Both the position numbers and the translations under genes were made by a program. Source: Limnephilus marmoratus (Eukaryota; Arthropoda; Insecta; Trichoptera; Limnephilidae). From it: a DNA stretch of 64,000 bases. Positions 54,203 to 63,794 of the stretch are shown one piece after another. The notes under the pieces were generated by a model, which saw nothing but the letters and a program-made list of their open reading frames with translations, did not search any database and was not told the origin of the DNA. Each line of letters opens with the position of its first letter. The stretch's first letter is position 1. The DNA lies in NCBI GenBank assembly GCA_917880885.1, contig OU862920.1, positions 41,947,019 through 42,011,018 of the forward strand, read 5' to 3'.

Positions 54203-56221
54203 CTTAGTCCCTAGATTTTGTTTGTCGAGCTCTCGCAAAAGAATAACTCGCCTGCCTGTGTTCGGCCATTGTCACTATTTCCATTCTTGCAGCGGACGAG
54301 GCCCTACTCACGTCGGGGTGGTACTCGGAATGCCAAATAAATAATAATGAAGAAAGCACGATTTCCGGCGTTCGAATGTATCTTGAATGATTATGGTCCA
54401 TTTGCTGTTAATTAAAGTGTTATAGTTCGCCCTTGGGTGCCGCGCCATCTCAGGGGCGGCACCCAAGCACAGCCTCGCCTTACACAGCCTCGTTCGTGTT
54501 TTAATATCCTTGAACATGATAATGATAACGAGAAATATAATCTATTTTAGATTTTAGTTTTTAATATTGTAAAAGTAAAGGAGCCTAACTAACTGAAAAT
54601 CTAGGTAGCTTATTTGAGACACCTGGCGCTAAGGTTTTTTTTAGGTTTGCTTTGCAAAATAATCTAATTTGTAGATTCTTAAACCATTTTCAAAGAGTTA
54701 TATTTTTTATTGTATCTGATCAATGAATTAATTAAAAAAAAGAAAGACATACATTCTCGAGTTACAAATAACCACCAAAGTAAGCGGAAAATGTTGCTTG
54801 TGTAGTGATGGAGGAATCAAACAAGCCTGGGCGAAACCTAAAAGCGATGCCCACTCGGCCGCTTACCAGACAATTAAAAAATAGATATGAAATTAATTAA
54901 CCGTAAATAATCTTGGTAAATGTACAAAATTACACAAATCATGTTTTTTTTCACATATCCTACGCAAAGTCTGAGAGTTGTGACTTCCCTTACGCCTTTT
55001 TTAAGTCATTAAAAAGTTTTAGTTGACATTTTTAATACTATATTACTAGATCTAAACAACTTTCCGAGTTTTGTGACATGTTTCCGAGACACGATGCTCC
55101 AAATTATGGTGCTTTAGTTTAAGCTAAGTATGTTAACTGCGTACCCATTATTACCTTCGAAATTCTTACTTTTTACGACGAGCGACCCAAACATACATTC
55201 AAGTCAATAAATATAGCAAATAAATAATGCAGCGCGTGTAACTTATATCCATTTGATAAAAACTCGCTCCCGATCCCCCTTTCCTCCATTATGGCTAACG
55301 AGACGGACGACAACAACTTTCCAAAAGAAATAAATAATATGTGTTTATTGTAGATACGCGCTATAATTTACGGAGTATTATTTACGGAGCGATAAACGCA
55401 TATTTTTCATATCCAAGATGAGTAAATACCGACAATAAGTAGTTTGACGTAAACACGGCTAATTTGTATTATTTACAAATACGTGATGTGGTATTTTGCC
55501 AGATAAACCTCCTCATTCGTGAAAATGGGCCAAAGAGAGCATACCATTATTTTATTGTTTGTTTAAGTTAAAATCACCAAGCCCCTTCTTTCAAAAACTA
55601 ATAGCATATTATTATTTAAGATATATTTTTTTAAATTCTTTCAACCGTACCAATAGTCATTGATCCAACGTAGTGATCAAAAGATTACTATAATACAGAT
55701 CATCGTAAACGCAGGATAGGAATTTATTTTTTAAAATTTTGTAATTTGTCTGTTCGATTAATATTTATAGGTAATCCAAAACAACATTCAAGGTTTGCTA
55801 AATTCATAGTTATTGCTATAAAATTCCACCAAAATGACGCTAATCATTAATAAATAAAATCTCCCATTAATAATATTACCTCAGAAAGGGCTGTTCCATT
55901 TTCTATATCTGACGATTGAAGGTGGGTTTTTTTTTCGGAAGGTTTTTTTTTTTTTAAATTTAATTATAAATTTTTGTGAATTTGAATAATTAATCACCGC
56001 TTTGTAAACATATAAATATTTAACAATTTTGACGGTTTCAGTTTTAAATGTGTGTATTTTATACAATTATTAAAAATATTTTCAAGAACATTTCAGATTA
56101 TATTATATTTTTCCACTTTTCGGCAAAACAGCGTAGTAAAGCTTCTTAGCTTATTATGATTAGTATTAGGTATTTTTAGTAGGATAATGGTGTTTTCACA
56201 AATAAGAATCGATTAAGTATT
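54203..56221. other. Intron with one short hairpin
   Basis: A perfect 12-bp inverted repeat CTTGGGTGCCGC (54432-54443) and GCGGCACCCAAG (54456-54467) stands out as GC-rich, possibly a transposon end. No gene or assigned repeat otherwise. Confidence 0.4.
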
Positions 56222-56449
56222 AAAAAAAAAACAGAGTGTGCAATTCACACGCGGTAGAAGTGAAACCTTCAGAAAAGTAAAGTAGACAACCGCACAATTA
56301 CTTTTATCTCATTCTCATCACGATTTTACTATATCATTCTCTCGCAGGGTAAATCCTATAGATGAGCGTGTTTGTCTCTTTATAGTGTCGCTATTTTTCG
56401 TTTCATCGAGTTGAAAATCACAACGGTGCTAAAGAAATTTTCACTTCAA
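56222..56449 (-). repeat. HTM-B repeat copy
   Basis: It runs from the A-run and CAGAGTGTGCAATTCACACG, GCGGTAGAAGTGAAACC to GAAATTTTCACTTCAATTC. It has the core words CTCTCGCAGGGTAAATCC, TGTCTCTTTATAGTGTCGC and TTTCGTTTCATCGAGTTG. A deletion removes the TTTGTGCGGTGCTTC segment. Confidence 0.8.
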
Positions 56450-56780
56450 TTCTAGTTCAGATTATTCTTAGCTAATTTTTGTAGCTCCAATTTTGTGAAA
56501 TTCCACCTAAAGATTGAATCGTGTATTAAAAGTTTTCTTTATATTAAACGGGCTTATTAGTGTGAAGCCAGCGGCGTATCTATCTATGATAACCCCGAGT
56601 TAAATCTCGAGTTCTGGAGTTTAACGGATTGTGAACAATTTTCACGAATGCGTGTTCGTTCTCGCGGTAAATAGTAGGCTCTCTCGCTAGGAGCACTCTG
56701 AAAGTAATGTGTGTGTTTTACGAAAACTACCTCAAGCCAGGCCAGGGTACTGAATCGAGTCGGCCTCTTAGCTTCTATTA
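56450..56780. other. Spacer, nothing recognised
   Basis: 56570-56780 is GC-richer than average but has no recognised frame or repeat. It ends in the left copy of the hAT target site. Confidence 0.4.
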
Positions 56781-57579
56781 CAGTGGTTAGCAACCCGCGG
56801 CTCGCATATACCGGTACAGAATATTTAATGGTTCAAAAATTTTTATTTAAAATTTTGAATCGCCGCATAAAATAATAATTTTTTTTAAAGGTGCTCTCAA
56901 GAAGACAAAATTTCGTGGTTCTATTTAGGACGGGTTGTTTAAATAAAAAAATTAACACTTCATCAAAGTTGATTTTCACGTTCTGTGGAAGTTTTATTCA
57001 AGTTCTGTGATTATTTCAGTTTTATGAAGCAATTGGCCTACAATGATATTATAATAACATAACTTGAATAGAACTTACGCAGAACGTGAAAATTATCTTC
57101 AAATATTTGATGAAATGTTCAAATTTTTTTTAATAATCCATCCTAAATGTAGAATAAAATTCAACCTTCAGCTCGCAGCGCTTTTTTATTGGAATCTGTT
57201 TGAAGCATTTTAATGAATTCGGTTTTCTTTTTAAAACCAAAGGTTTTTTATTAAATTTTGTTTAACTTTCCGAATGATAATCAAAAGTATCCCATAATTT
57301 CAGGTAGGTAATTTTTATGTTCTCTAGTATTTCAGAATGATTAATATCAACAGAATTTATTGGTTTGGAGATATAAAATTTTTGCCGGGTTTCCTATGTT
57401 GCGTTTTATAATGTTTTTATTAAAAAATGTCAATTTAGAAAACACAAATAGGTTAGTGACACCCCGACTGTAAATTTAACAATGTCAAACTGTAGGTAGA
57501 TACCCTATCCCTTGCGGCCCGAGAACAAAATTGTAAATAGATAAATTAACCCTCCGGCTAAAAAGGTTGATCAGCACTT
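56781..57579. mobile_element. Non-autonomous hAT with 8-bp target duplication
   Basis: The left end is CAGTGGTTAGCAACCCGCGG. The right end, complemented, begins AAGTGCTGATCAACCTTTTT. TTCTATTA occurs on both sides (56773-56780 and 57580-57587). Subterminal GCGGCTCGC and GCGGCCC blocks fit the hAT style. No transposase frame is present, and MITE P copy 2 is nested within it. The right duplication abuts the 5' end of LINE-B. Confidence 0.75.
56926..57145. mobile_element. Palindromic MITE P, copy 2
   Basis: The ends TAGGACGGGTTGTTTAAAT and (complement) TAGGATGGATTATTAAAAA are inverted. Inner arms share GATTTTCACGTTCTG and AGAACGTGAAAATTATCTTC. The AACTTGAATAGAACTT and TTGTTCAAATT-like words link it to 30890-31100. 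Confidence 0.7.
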
Positions 57580-57592
57580 TTCTATTAGATCA

Positions 57593-59638
57593 ATGGATGA
57601 AGTCATCACATCCGCGATGGATGGCTTCATCCATTCTACTGTTAAGGAAACTGGTGTGGGCTCAAAGCCGTGGTTCAGTCGACAATGCGCTGAAGCAGTG
57701 CGACGAAAAAACGCGGCTTACCGAGCCTACAACACATCTAGAACATCCGAAGACAGAACAGCTTACAACAAAATGGCAAAGGAAACCAAGAGAATCATAA
57801 ATAGGTCGAAATTGGAGCACGACCTGCAGATCAGCAGAAAGCTGGCTGCATGCCCGCATGGCAGCAGGCAATTCTGGTCGCTTGCGAGCTCAATAGGTCG
57901 CAATTTCTGCAAATCCAGTTTGCCACCTCTCACCAGACCTGACGGCTCACTAGCAAACACCGCCACCGAAAAGGCAAACTTATTAGGTAAAATGTTTGCA
58001 GATAACTCAACCCTCGATGACCAAGGTGCTGTCCCGACGTCGGTTCCTCACTGCGGTTTTCGTATGAAAAAGCTGAGGATTCGGCATCGGGAAGTACTCC
58101 ATGTTTTACGAGGGCTTGATGTTAATAAAGCTAGTGGGCCTGACGGAATACCTGCCCTGGTACTGCAGAGGTGCGCTGCAGAAATAGCTCCAATTTTGAC
58201 GAAGCTTTTTAAATTGTCCCTGAAGACTGGCTCTGTGCCCTCTGGTTGGAAAAAAGCGGTTATCCATCCTATTCCAAAGAAGGGTGACCGCTCCAACCCG
58301 GCCAACTACCGCCCCATAGCGATCACATCAGTTCTGTCTAAGGTGATGGAACGTGTGATCAACGACAAACTGCTCACATACCTCGAGAAGAACAAAATTA
58401 TTAACGACCGTCAATACGGATTCCGGCGGAACCGCTCGTGCGGTGATCTTCTCGCGTATGTGACGCATGTTTGGGGGCGATGCCTGGAACGTTTCGGTGA
58501 GACCCAAACGGTTGCACTGGACATCTCCAAGGCCTTTGACCGGGTTTGGCACCGAGGACTTGTCAACAAACTGCATTCTTACGGACTTCCCGCATCCTTG
58601 TGTATGTGGATTGCCGACTTCTTGAGGGAGAGGTCGATTCAGACGGTAGTCGATGGTTTCACTTCTTCCTCACACTCGATAAATGCTGGCGTCCCGCAGG
58701 GATCGGTTCTGTCTCCGACTTTGTTTTTGTTGCACATCAACGACCTTTTGTCATGTGCACCAATTCACTGTTACGCGGATGACAGTACAGTTCATGATAG
58801 CTTTTTGTTTGACAAGCCCCCAAAGGGCTCACAAACTCCAACAGCTCGTAGGGCTTTGAAGCAAAGAATGGACGGTTACCTCGAGAGTGTTTTCTCTTGG
58901 GGTAAAAATAATCTCGTTGAATTTAATGTTTCAAAGACCCAATCTTGTCTGATTACGTCTAAAAGGGATCGAAATGAAAATCTAGTCTCTTTCAACGGAA
59001 GCAATCTTCCGAACAGGCCCTCCATTGATATGCTTGGTGTAACCCTAAGTGACCAGCTCAGGTATGGGGGCTCCATCGAAGCCAGAGTAAAGTTAGCCTC
59101 CCAAAAACTGGGCGTACTGTACAGGGCCCGCAGATACTTTAATAGTACACAACTGCTAACCTTGTACAAATCACAAGTACGCCCCACGGTTGAATTTGGC
59201 AGCCATCTCTGGTCTGGAGCTCCAAAATACCTGAAAAATACCCTCGACTCTGTGCAGAAACGGGCGGTCCGTTTGATAGATTCTCCCATCTTAACAGACG
59301 GATTGCAATCTTTAGAGCACAGGCGTCGGGTGGGAATGCTATCCTTGTTCTACCGGTATTACAATGGAAGATGCTCTGAAGAACTAGCATCATTGATCCC
59401 TTCGGCACCGGTGCATAGTCGGGAAACACGCCAAACGCGTGCCCAACATTTGTACACGGTTGACATTTGTCACATGAGAACGGGTCGTTTCTTCGACTCG
59501 TTCTTGTGTTCAACAGCTCGGCTGTGGAATGATTTGCCGGCCTCTGTGTTTCCTCCTTCCTACAACATGGGTCTCTTCAAGACCAATGTTCATTCCTTCC
59601 TCTCCTCAAAAAGACTCTCCACACAGCATCCCAGATGA
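57593..59638 (+). CDS. LINE-B ORF2 fragment, reverse transcriptase
   Basis: 681 open codons, probably starting upstream in the intact element (the ATG at 57593 is internal). It begins ITSAMDGFIHSTVKETGVGS and SKPWFSRQCAEAVRRKNAAY, the linker after the endonuclease. The RT domain follows with NKASGPDGIP, NYRPIAITSVLSKVMER, ALDISKAFDRVWH (D310 and D316), GVPQGSVLSPTLF and YADD (394-397). The C-terminus has RARRYFNSTQLLTLYKSQVR, HRRRVGMLSLFYRYYNGRCS and WNDLPASVFPPSYNMGLFKT. The stop lies inside the conserved tail hairpin region. With no frameshift it is young, but without an endonuclease it cannot mobilise itself. Confidence 0.9.
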   Translation: MDEVITSAMDGFIHSTVKETGVGSKPWFSRQCAEAVRRKNAAYRAYNTSRTSEDRTAYNKMAKETKRIINRSKLEHDLQISRKLAACPHGSRQFWSLASSIGRNFCKSSLPPLTRPDGSLANTATEKANLLGKMFADNSTLDDQGAVPTSVPHCGFRMKKLRIRHREVLHVLRGLDVNKASGPDGIPALVLQRCAAEIAPILTKLFKLSLKTGSVPSGWKKAVIHPIPKKGDRSNPANYRPIAITSVLSKVMERVINDKLLTYLEKNKIINDRQYGFRRNRSCGDLLAYVTHVWGRCLERFGETQTVALDISKAFDRVWHRGLVNKLHSYGLPASLCMWIADFLRERSIQTVVDGFTSSSHSINAGVPQGSVLSPTLFLLHINDLLSCAPIHCYADDSTVHDSFLFDKPPKGSQTPTARRALKQRMDGYLESVFSWGKNNLVEFNVSKTQSCLITSKRDRNENLVSFNGSNLPNRPSIDMLGVTLSDQLRYGGSIEARVKLASQKLGVLYRARRYFNSTQLLTLYKSQVRPTVEFGSHLWSGAPKYLKNTLDSVQKRAVRLIDSPILTDGLQSLEHRRRVGMLSLFYRYYNGRCSEELASLIPSAPVHSRETRQTRAQHLYTVDICHMRTGRFFDSFLCSTARLWNDLPASVFPPSYNMGLFKTNVHSFLSSKRLSTQHPR

Positions 59639-59683
59639 CATAGGCCCTGAGGGAAATTATTTTCCTCAGGGCCTCCTGTGTGG
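59619..59683 (+). ncRNA. LINE-B/SIDE 3' tail hairpin
   Basis: The outer stem CCACACAG pairs with CTGTGTGG, and the inner stem GGCCCTGAGGGAAA pairs with TTTCCTCAGGGCC. A GATGACATA bulge lies on the 5' side. The same structure is found in copies A-D, F and G. Paired changes (for example GGTCCTGA with TCAGACC in copy F) keep it folded. It is probably the recognition site for the LINE-B reverse transcriptase. Confidence 0.75.
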
Positions 59684-59735
59684 AGTTAATGTAAAAAAAA
59701 AAAAAAAAACTTTTAATAATAATATTAATAAATGA

Positions 59736-59905
59736 CCGGTCAGTGGCTGAGTTGGATTCGCGTCTGGGGTTGGCACCGCGATGTCAATCATCGACTGGCT
59801 TCAAGTCCTCCACCACGACACAAATAACAATTTCCGCTTACTGTGGAGTTAGTAGGAGGTTTTAAAATATCGTCAGGTTATTGATAACCCTGGAATGTAT
59901 GTCTT
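59736..59905 (+). repeat. tRNA-derived SINE
   Basis: It has the A-box CAGTGGCTGAGTTGG at 59741-59755 and the B-box GGCTTCAAGTCCTCC at about 59798-59812. A GC-moderate body follows, ending near 59900. A tRNA cloverleaf does not close. Confidence 0.65.
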
Positions 59906-60482
59906 TCTTAAAAAAAAACTGTAATAAAAAAATATTAAATGAATTCTTTGGGAGAATCTTAAGAAAGTTACAGTGCCCTTTACTCACATAAACGGCAGTG
60001 GGTTTTATTTCTGGATCAAGTTGGTTTTGGTTTTACTCTCTCGATAGTATTACTTTAAAGTATTTTCATATACCTTTCAAACCGTACAGCATTTTTCGAC
60101 GGAATTGAAATGTATTTTTTTTTTACTTTCCTTTAATTATTTATATAATTAAATTAATTTATTTTATATTCTACATTTTATTGTTAGACCTTAACGGTTT
60201 CAGCTCTTAGTGGCCATCTTCTGAAAGGTAAATTTATGTATTGATGGGATGACAATATAATTAATTTATGTTTATGTACATTACCAATCATAAGTTTAGG
60301 TACTTTTGCTAAATCTGCATGCATTTTTTACCATAAGAAACCCATTTGATAAATGTATTCTTTGCAATAGATTCGATCATAGACATATCACTTTATGTAC
60401 TGTGTACAACTGTGGAAACCATATCTGTCGTGATACGGATTGAGAAGGGAATAAATATTGAGGTAATAAAAGACGAATATTA
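59906..60482. other. Spacer, nothing recognised
   Basis: A+T-rich; no gene or assigned repeat before the hAT target site at 60475-60482. Confidence 0.4.
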
Positions 60483-60646
60483 TAGTGTTGGGTAGGACAC
60501 GATATCAGGATGAGTTTGTATGAGGTACTCAAATATTGAAATGAGGTGTTGAGGTGTCCCACCTCATTTGAGGTGAGGTGTTACAAAATATTTTCGCTTA
60601 TGGGGGGGGGGCTGGTTTTTTTCCTTCAGCTTGATTTTCTTGGTTC

Positions 60647-60700
60647 AGAGGTGTTGGTTTTCTAATAAATACCGGGGTGGCGGTACCCATACCCGCCTCC
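60647..60700 (-). mobile_element. SIDE head fragment, copy H
   Basis: The minus strand has GGAGGCGGGTATGGGTACCG, CCACCCCGGTATTTATT and AACCAACACCTCTG, which match the 5' head of copies C and G. Nothing else of the element remains. It lies inside the hAT. Confidence 0.75.
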
Positions 60701-60874
60701 CGTGTCTGTTATTTTTGTAATACGAAAAATGGATATAAAAAAGGCCTACCCCCTCCCCCCTTCACCACCTCTGATCCCCGCCCTGCACCCCCCTCTGATC
60801 CCCCCCTCTTATCCCTCCCCCTCCTCAGCAACCCCCTCCACCTCATCTCAACACTGCCTCATCCTCCCTCCCTT

Positions 60875-61440
60875 GGGAGCTGTTGGGACTCTTGTGCGGT
60901 ATTTACATAACATATAACAATAAGTAAATAAATATATTTTTTTTTTGGATCAGTTGGTACTGTTGTGCGGTATTCACTTATCAATACATAAATTTACAAT
61001 AAAAAATATTTAGAATAAAAAAAAAAATTTAAGCAGTTGGGACTGTTGTGCTCATAAATTATTGTTTTGTGTATTCACATAACAATAATTTACAAAAAAA
61101 AATAATATGTAAAATTTTTTTCGAGCAGTTGGGACTCTTGTGCTCATAAATTATTGTTTTATGTATTCACATAACAATAATTTACATTAAAAAAATATTT
61201 CAAAAAAAAATTTTTTTCGAGCAGTTGGGACTCTTGTGCTCATAAATTATTGTTTAATATTTAAAATATTTAAAATTACATAACAATAATTTACAATAAA
61301 AAAAAATTTCGAAAAAAATTTTTTTTTGGAGCGGTTGGGACTCTTGTGCGGTATTCACTTAGCAATAATTTAGAATAAAAAAATTAAAAATAAAAATTTC
61401 GGAGCAGTTGGGACGCTTCTGCAGTATTCACAATATATGA
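60875..61440 (+). repeat. Minisatellite array 1, 72-110 bp units
   Basis: Seven units, each opening with a variant of GAGCAGTTGGGACTCTTGTG, start at about 60875, 60947, 61031, 61123, 61219, 61329 and 61401. Units share ATTCAC..AACAATAATTTACA and A/T runs of varying length, which account for the unequal spacing. Confidence 0.88.
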
Positions 61441-61494
61441 ATTGGCTTACCCCATCACCACCTCACGGTTCTAATACAAAAATGTCATAGAATA

Positions 61495-61735
61495 TACAAA
61501 CACTTCACGCCTCACAACCTCATACATTTGTCCCAAACTATGCGTGACATGACATGTAGTTTAATACATCAACCACTTCACACCTCACCTCGTATTTGTC
61601 CCATACGTGACAACGTGACATGACATGTAGTCCAATACACCAACCACCTCGAACCTCACCTCATATTTGTCCCGTACATGACATGAATGTAGTCCAACAA
61701 AACAAACCACCTCACACCTCATATTTTGTCCCTCC
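61495..61735 (+). repeat. Minisatellite array 2
   Basis: Three to four units of about 70-80 bp share ACCACCTC, CACCTCATATTTGTCCC, GTGACATGACATGTAGT and CCAATACACCAACC. Array 1 and array 2 have no sequence in common. Confidence 0.8.
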
Positions 61736-61882
61736 TTCATATTTGTAGTAATACAAATATGAAAGGGGGACAAAGAAAAAGAGTTGGTACAAATACATAT
61801 TGTGAGGTGGGGGGACATTTTACGTGTTTGTATGGGACATTTGAGGTGCCTCTTGTATGAGGTACTCAACACTAGAATGTTA

Positions 61883-63029
61883 GCAGTCCATTCTCTTGCT
61901 GTGGTCATCATCCGGATCTTTAGAGTAGGCGCCATTGAAATTTCTCTTCCATGTACCCTTCGATGTACGTTTCGTTGTATTATTAACATTTGTTACTAAA
62001 CAATATGTTTCCACGTCCAACGTAATAAGTAAAACTAACTTCATTAAGTTCGCAAATGCGTTTTATTTATTGCAATTCTAATAAGTAATTTAATCAACTA
62101 TTTTTATTTGTTAAATAAACGTTTATTTCACCTAAAGCCTCACGTAATATGAATTATTACCGACACATTTACTCGAAATAATTGATGGCAACTACGTTTA
62201 ATATATTTATTTTGATTTGCCTCAGTCAATAGGTGTTAAATGGCTCTAACTAGCAAATATTGGATGACGATTTGACACATTTATCTAATAAGGGTCCTTT
62301 GCTTCTTGGACCTACATAATATAATACCAACATGTTTTTATTCTGTATTTTACGGAATAAAACAAGGCGATTTTCAGTTCATTAATTCGGTCACAACATA
62401 AAACATAATTGTTAATAATTTCAAAACACAAATGACGATCGATAAGATAAAACAAACCAATTGATTTATATTGAGTTGGGTCAAAATAGAGGCTGTGAAC
62501 AGTTGGTAGCAATCAGTGAGGATATGTTGAAAGATGAATTGTTTATGAATGAATGTATGAATTGATGAATGAATAATGAAAGAGATAATAATGTTTACGA
62601 AAATAATGATTATACCACCAGGGTTTAGAAGCCGCTATCTCAAAGTGATAAGAAAATGAATTGAATGTTTACAGTTCAACGCCAAATTAATGAGAATTGT
62701 GGAAAATGACATAGTCCTATTATTTTTTTAGTATTAATTTAAGATAACCTAAAATTCTCAAAATATTGGTTATTAGTTTATTAGGTACGTTTTTGATGTA
62801 ATCATTTGAACATAAACAGCCGTAGTTGAGAATGTTATACAGACATTCCAATTTCCAATGAGAGGTCTTCCACATACGAGTACTAGGGTCGTTGATAATT
62901 TCGGCATCCGTGCATACGACAAAACTGTGCCCTATTATCGTACAAGATTGATTGGAATTGAAGATTTGAAATTTCTTGCGTAATAACGGATCGTTTTTAC
63001 AAAACGTTATTGTGCTCAGCATTTCAAAA
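61883..63029. other. A+T-rich intron, nothing recognised
   Basis: No gene or assigned repeat. A GAATGAAT-like stretch occurs at 62540-62580. Confidence 0.4.
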
Positions 63030-63108
63030 TCTCTTCAAGACCCAGGTTCACCTTTTAATCTCAAATCACCGAAACGGGAGTCTTAGGACCTCCTGTGTGG
63101 GGTTAACA
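63030..63108 (+). mobile_element. Decayed LINE-B/SIDE 3' end
   Basis: TCTTCAAGACCCAGGTTCAC matches the TCTTCAAGACCAATGTTCAT block of LINE-B. The last part, GGACCTCCTGTGTGGGGTTA followed by ACATG, matches its 3' terminus. The middle, including the inner hairpin, has been replaced or lost. Confidence 0.6.
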
Positions 63109-63794
63109 TGAACAAAATTCTCAAGTGGATTTGTTCCATACATAAAGATTAAACGAATCTCTACTCGAGTCCTCTAGCTTTAATGAGCGCTGGATCTTAT
63201 CAAAGCCGTGACGAATACAGTCCCTACTATTCGTTGGATAGCATAATGGTAATGGTTGCTCAGCGGGCACCCGACAATAGCAACTACAACACACGGTGGC
63301 ATTGTACCGACCTAACTCCACTATAATAATGAGTAGGTATAATGACATGACTAAAGAATTGCCGATAGCCATCTCGCTCGGGTCTATTGTCCCGGAGGAG
63401 ATCCATATCGGCTGAAACGGCAAAAGGGAAATAACCCACAATTAAAACACTACAGGAGACGAAAAAACTGTTAACGTTTCGTAATATTCTGTTAATTAAT
63501 TTGATAGTTGGTTTTTAACAAACAAACATAAACCAAGACTATTGTTACCAATCTCTTAAATAATTTGAAAAGGTGTGTGTTTACTCTCCGTTATATGTAT
63601 GTTTTTAGGAGTCTTATGATTTTGCTCTTTTTGTCTAATCCTAAGCATGCAGTAGATATACATTGAAAATGGCTTCTACCTGATTAACTCCTTAGTTTTT
63701 TTTTAGATTTTTGCAAATTTTGCATCAAGAGGTAATCTCCGTGAAAGACTTTATATTCCAGAATTATTTTCTAATACAAAAAGGTAGATTTTAT
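63109..63794. other. Intron, not identified
   Basis: 63140-63440 is GC-richer and has a 106-codon frame on minus containing LGRYNATVCCSCYCRVPAEQ. No domain is recognised, and an old element is likelier than a gene. The rest is A+T-rich. Confidence 0.35.

Larger units (their letters stand above)
57588..59700 (+). mobile_element. LINE-B, 5'-truncated Jockey-type LINE
   Basis: It contains one long RT-bearing frame, a 60-bp 3' UTR that folds into a hairpin, and an A-run from about 59693 to 59710. The gag ORF and the endonuclease are missing, as expected of a 5'-truncated insertion. Base composition is much more GC-rich than LINE-A. The 3' tail is shared with the SIDE family throughout the window. 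Confidence 0.88.
60483..61874. mobile_element. Non-autonomous hAT carrying minisatellites
   Basis: The ends TAGTGTTGGGTA and (complement) TAGTGTTGAGTA are inverted. The flanks GAATATTA (60475-60482) and GAATGTTA (61875-61882) are a near-perfect 8-bp duplication. Near each end lies TTGTATGAGGTACTCAA, in the same orientation (60519-60536 and about 61853-61870). Inside are a SIDE head, a C-rich tract (60745-60870), and two tandem arrays. No transposase is present. Confidence 0.78.

Noticed and set aside
58876..59513. 137- and 124-codon minus-strand frames
   Set aside because: Antisense shadows of the LINE-B RT frame.
60875..61440. Regular repeats with spacers, CRISPR-like at first sight
   Set aside because: Unit spacing varies (72-110 bp), spacers are A/T runs related to each other, and the setting is a hAT in an animal genome; this is a minisatellite.
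63121..63441. 106-codon minus frame with Cys-rich centre
   Set aside because: Cys spacing (CCSCYC) fits no known zinc finger, the frame has no start or splice context, and it lies next to LINE-B debris.
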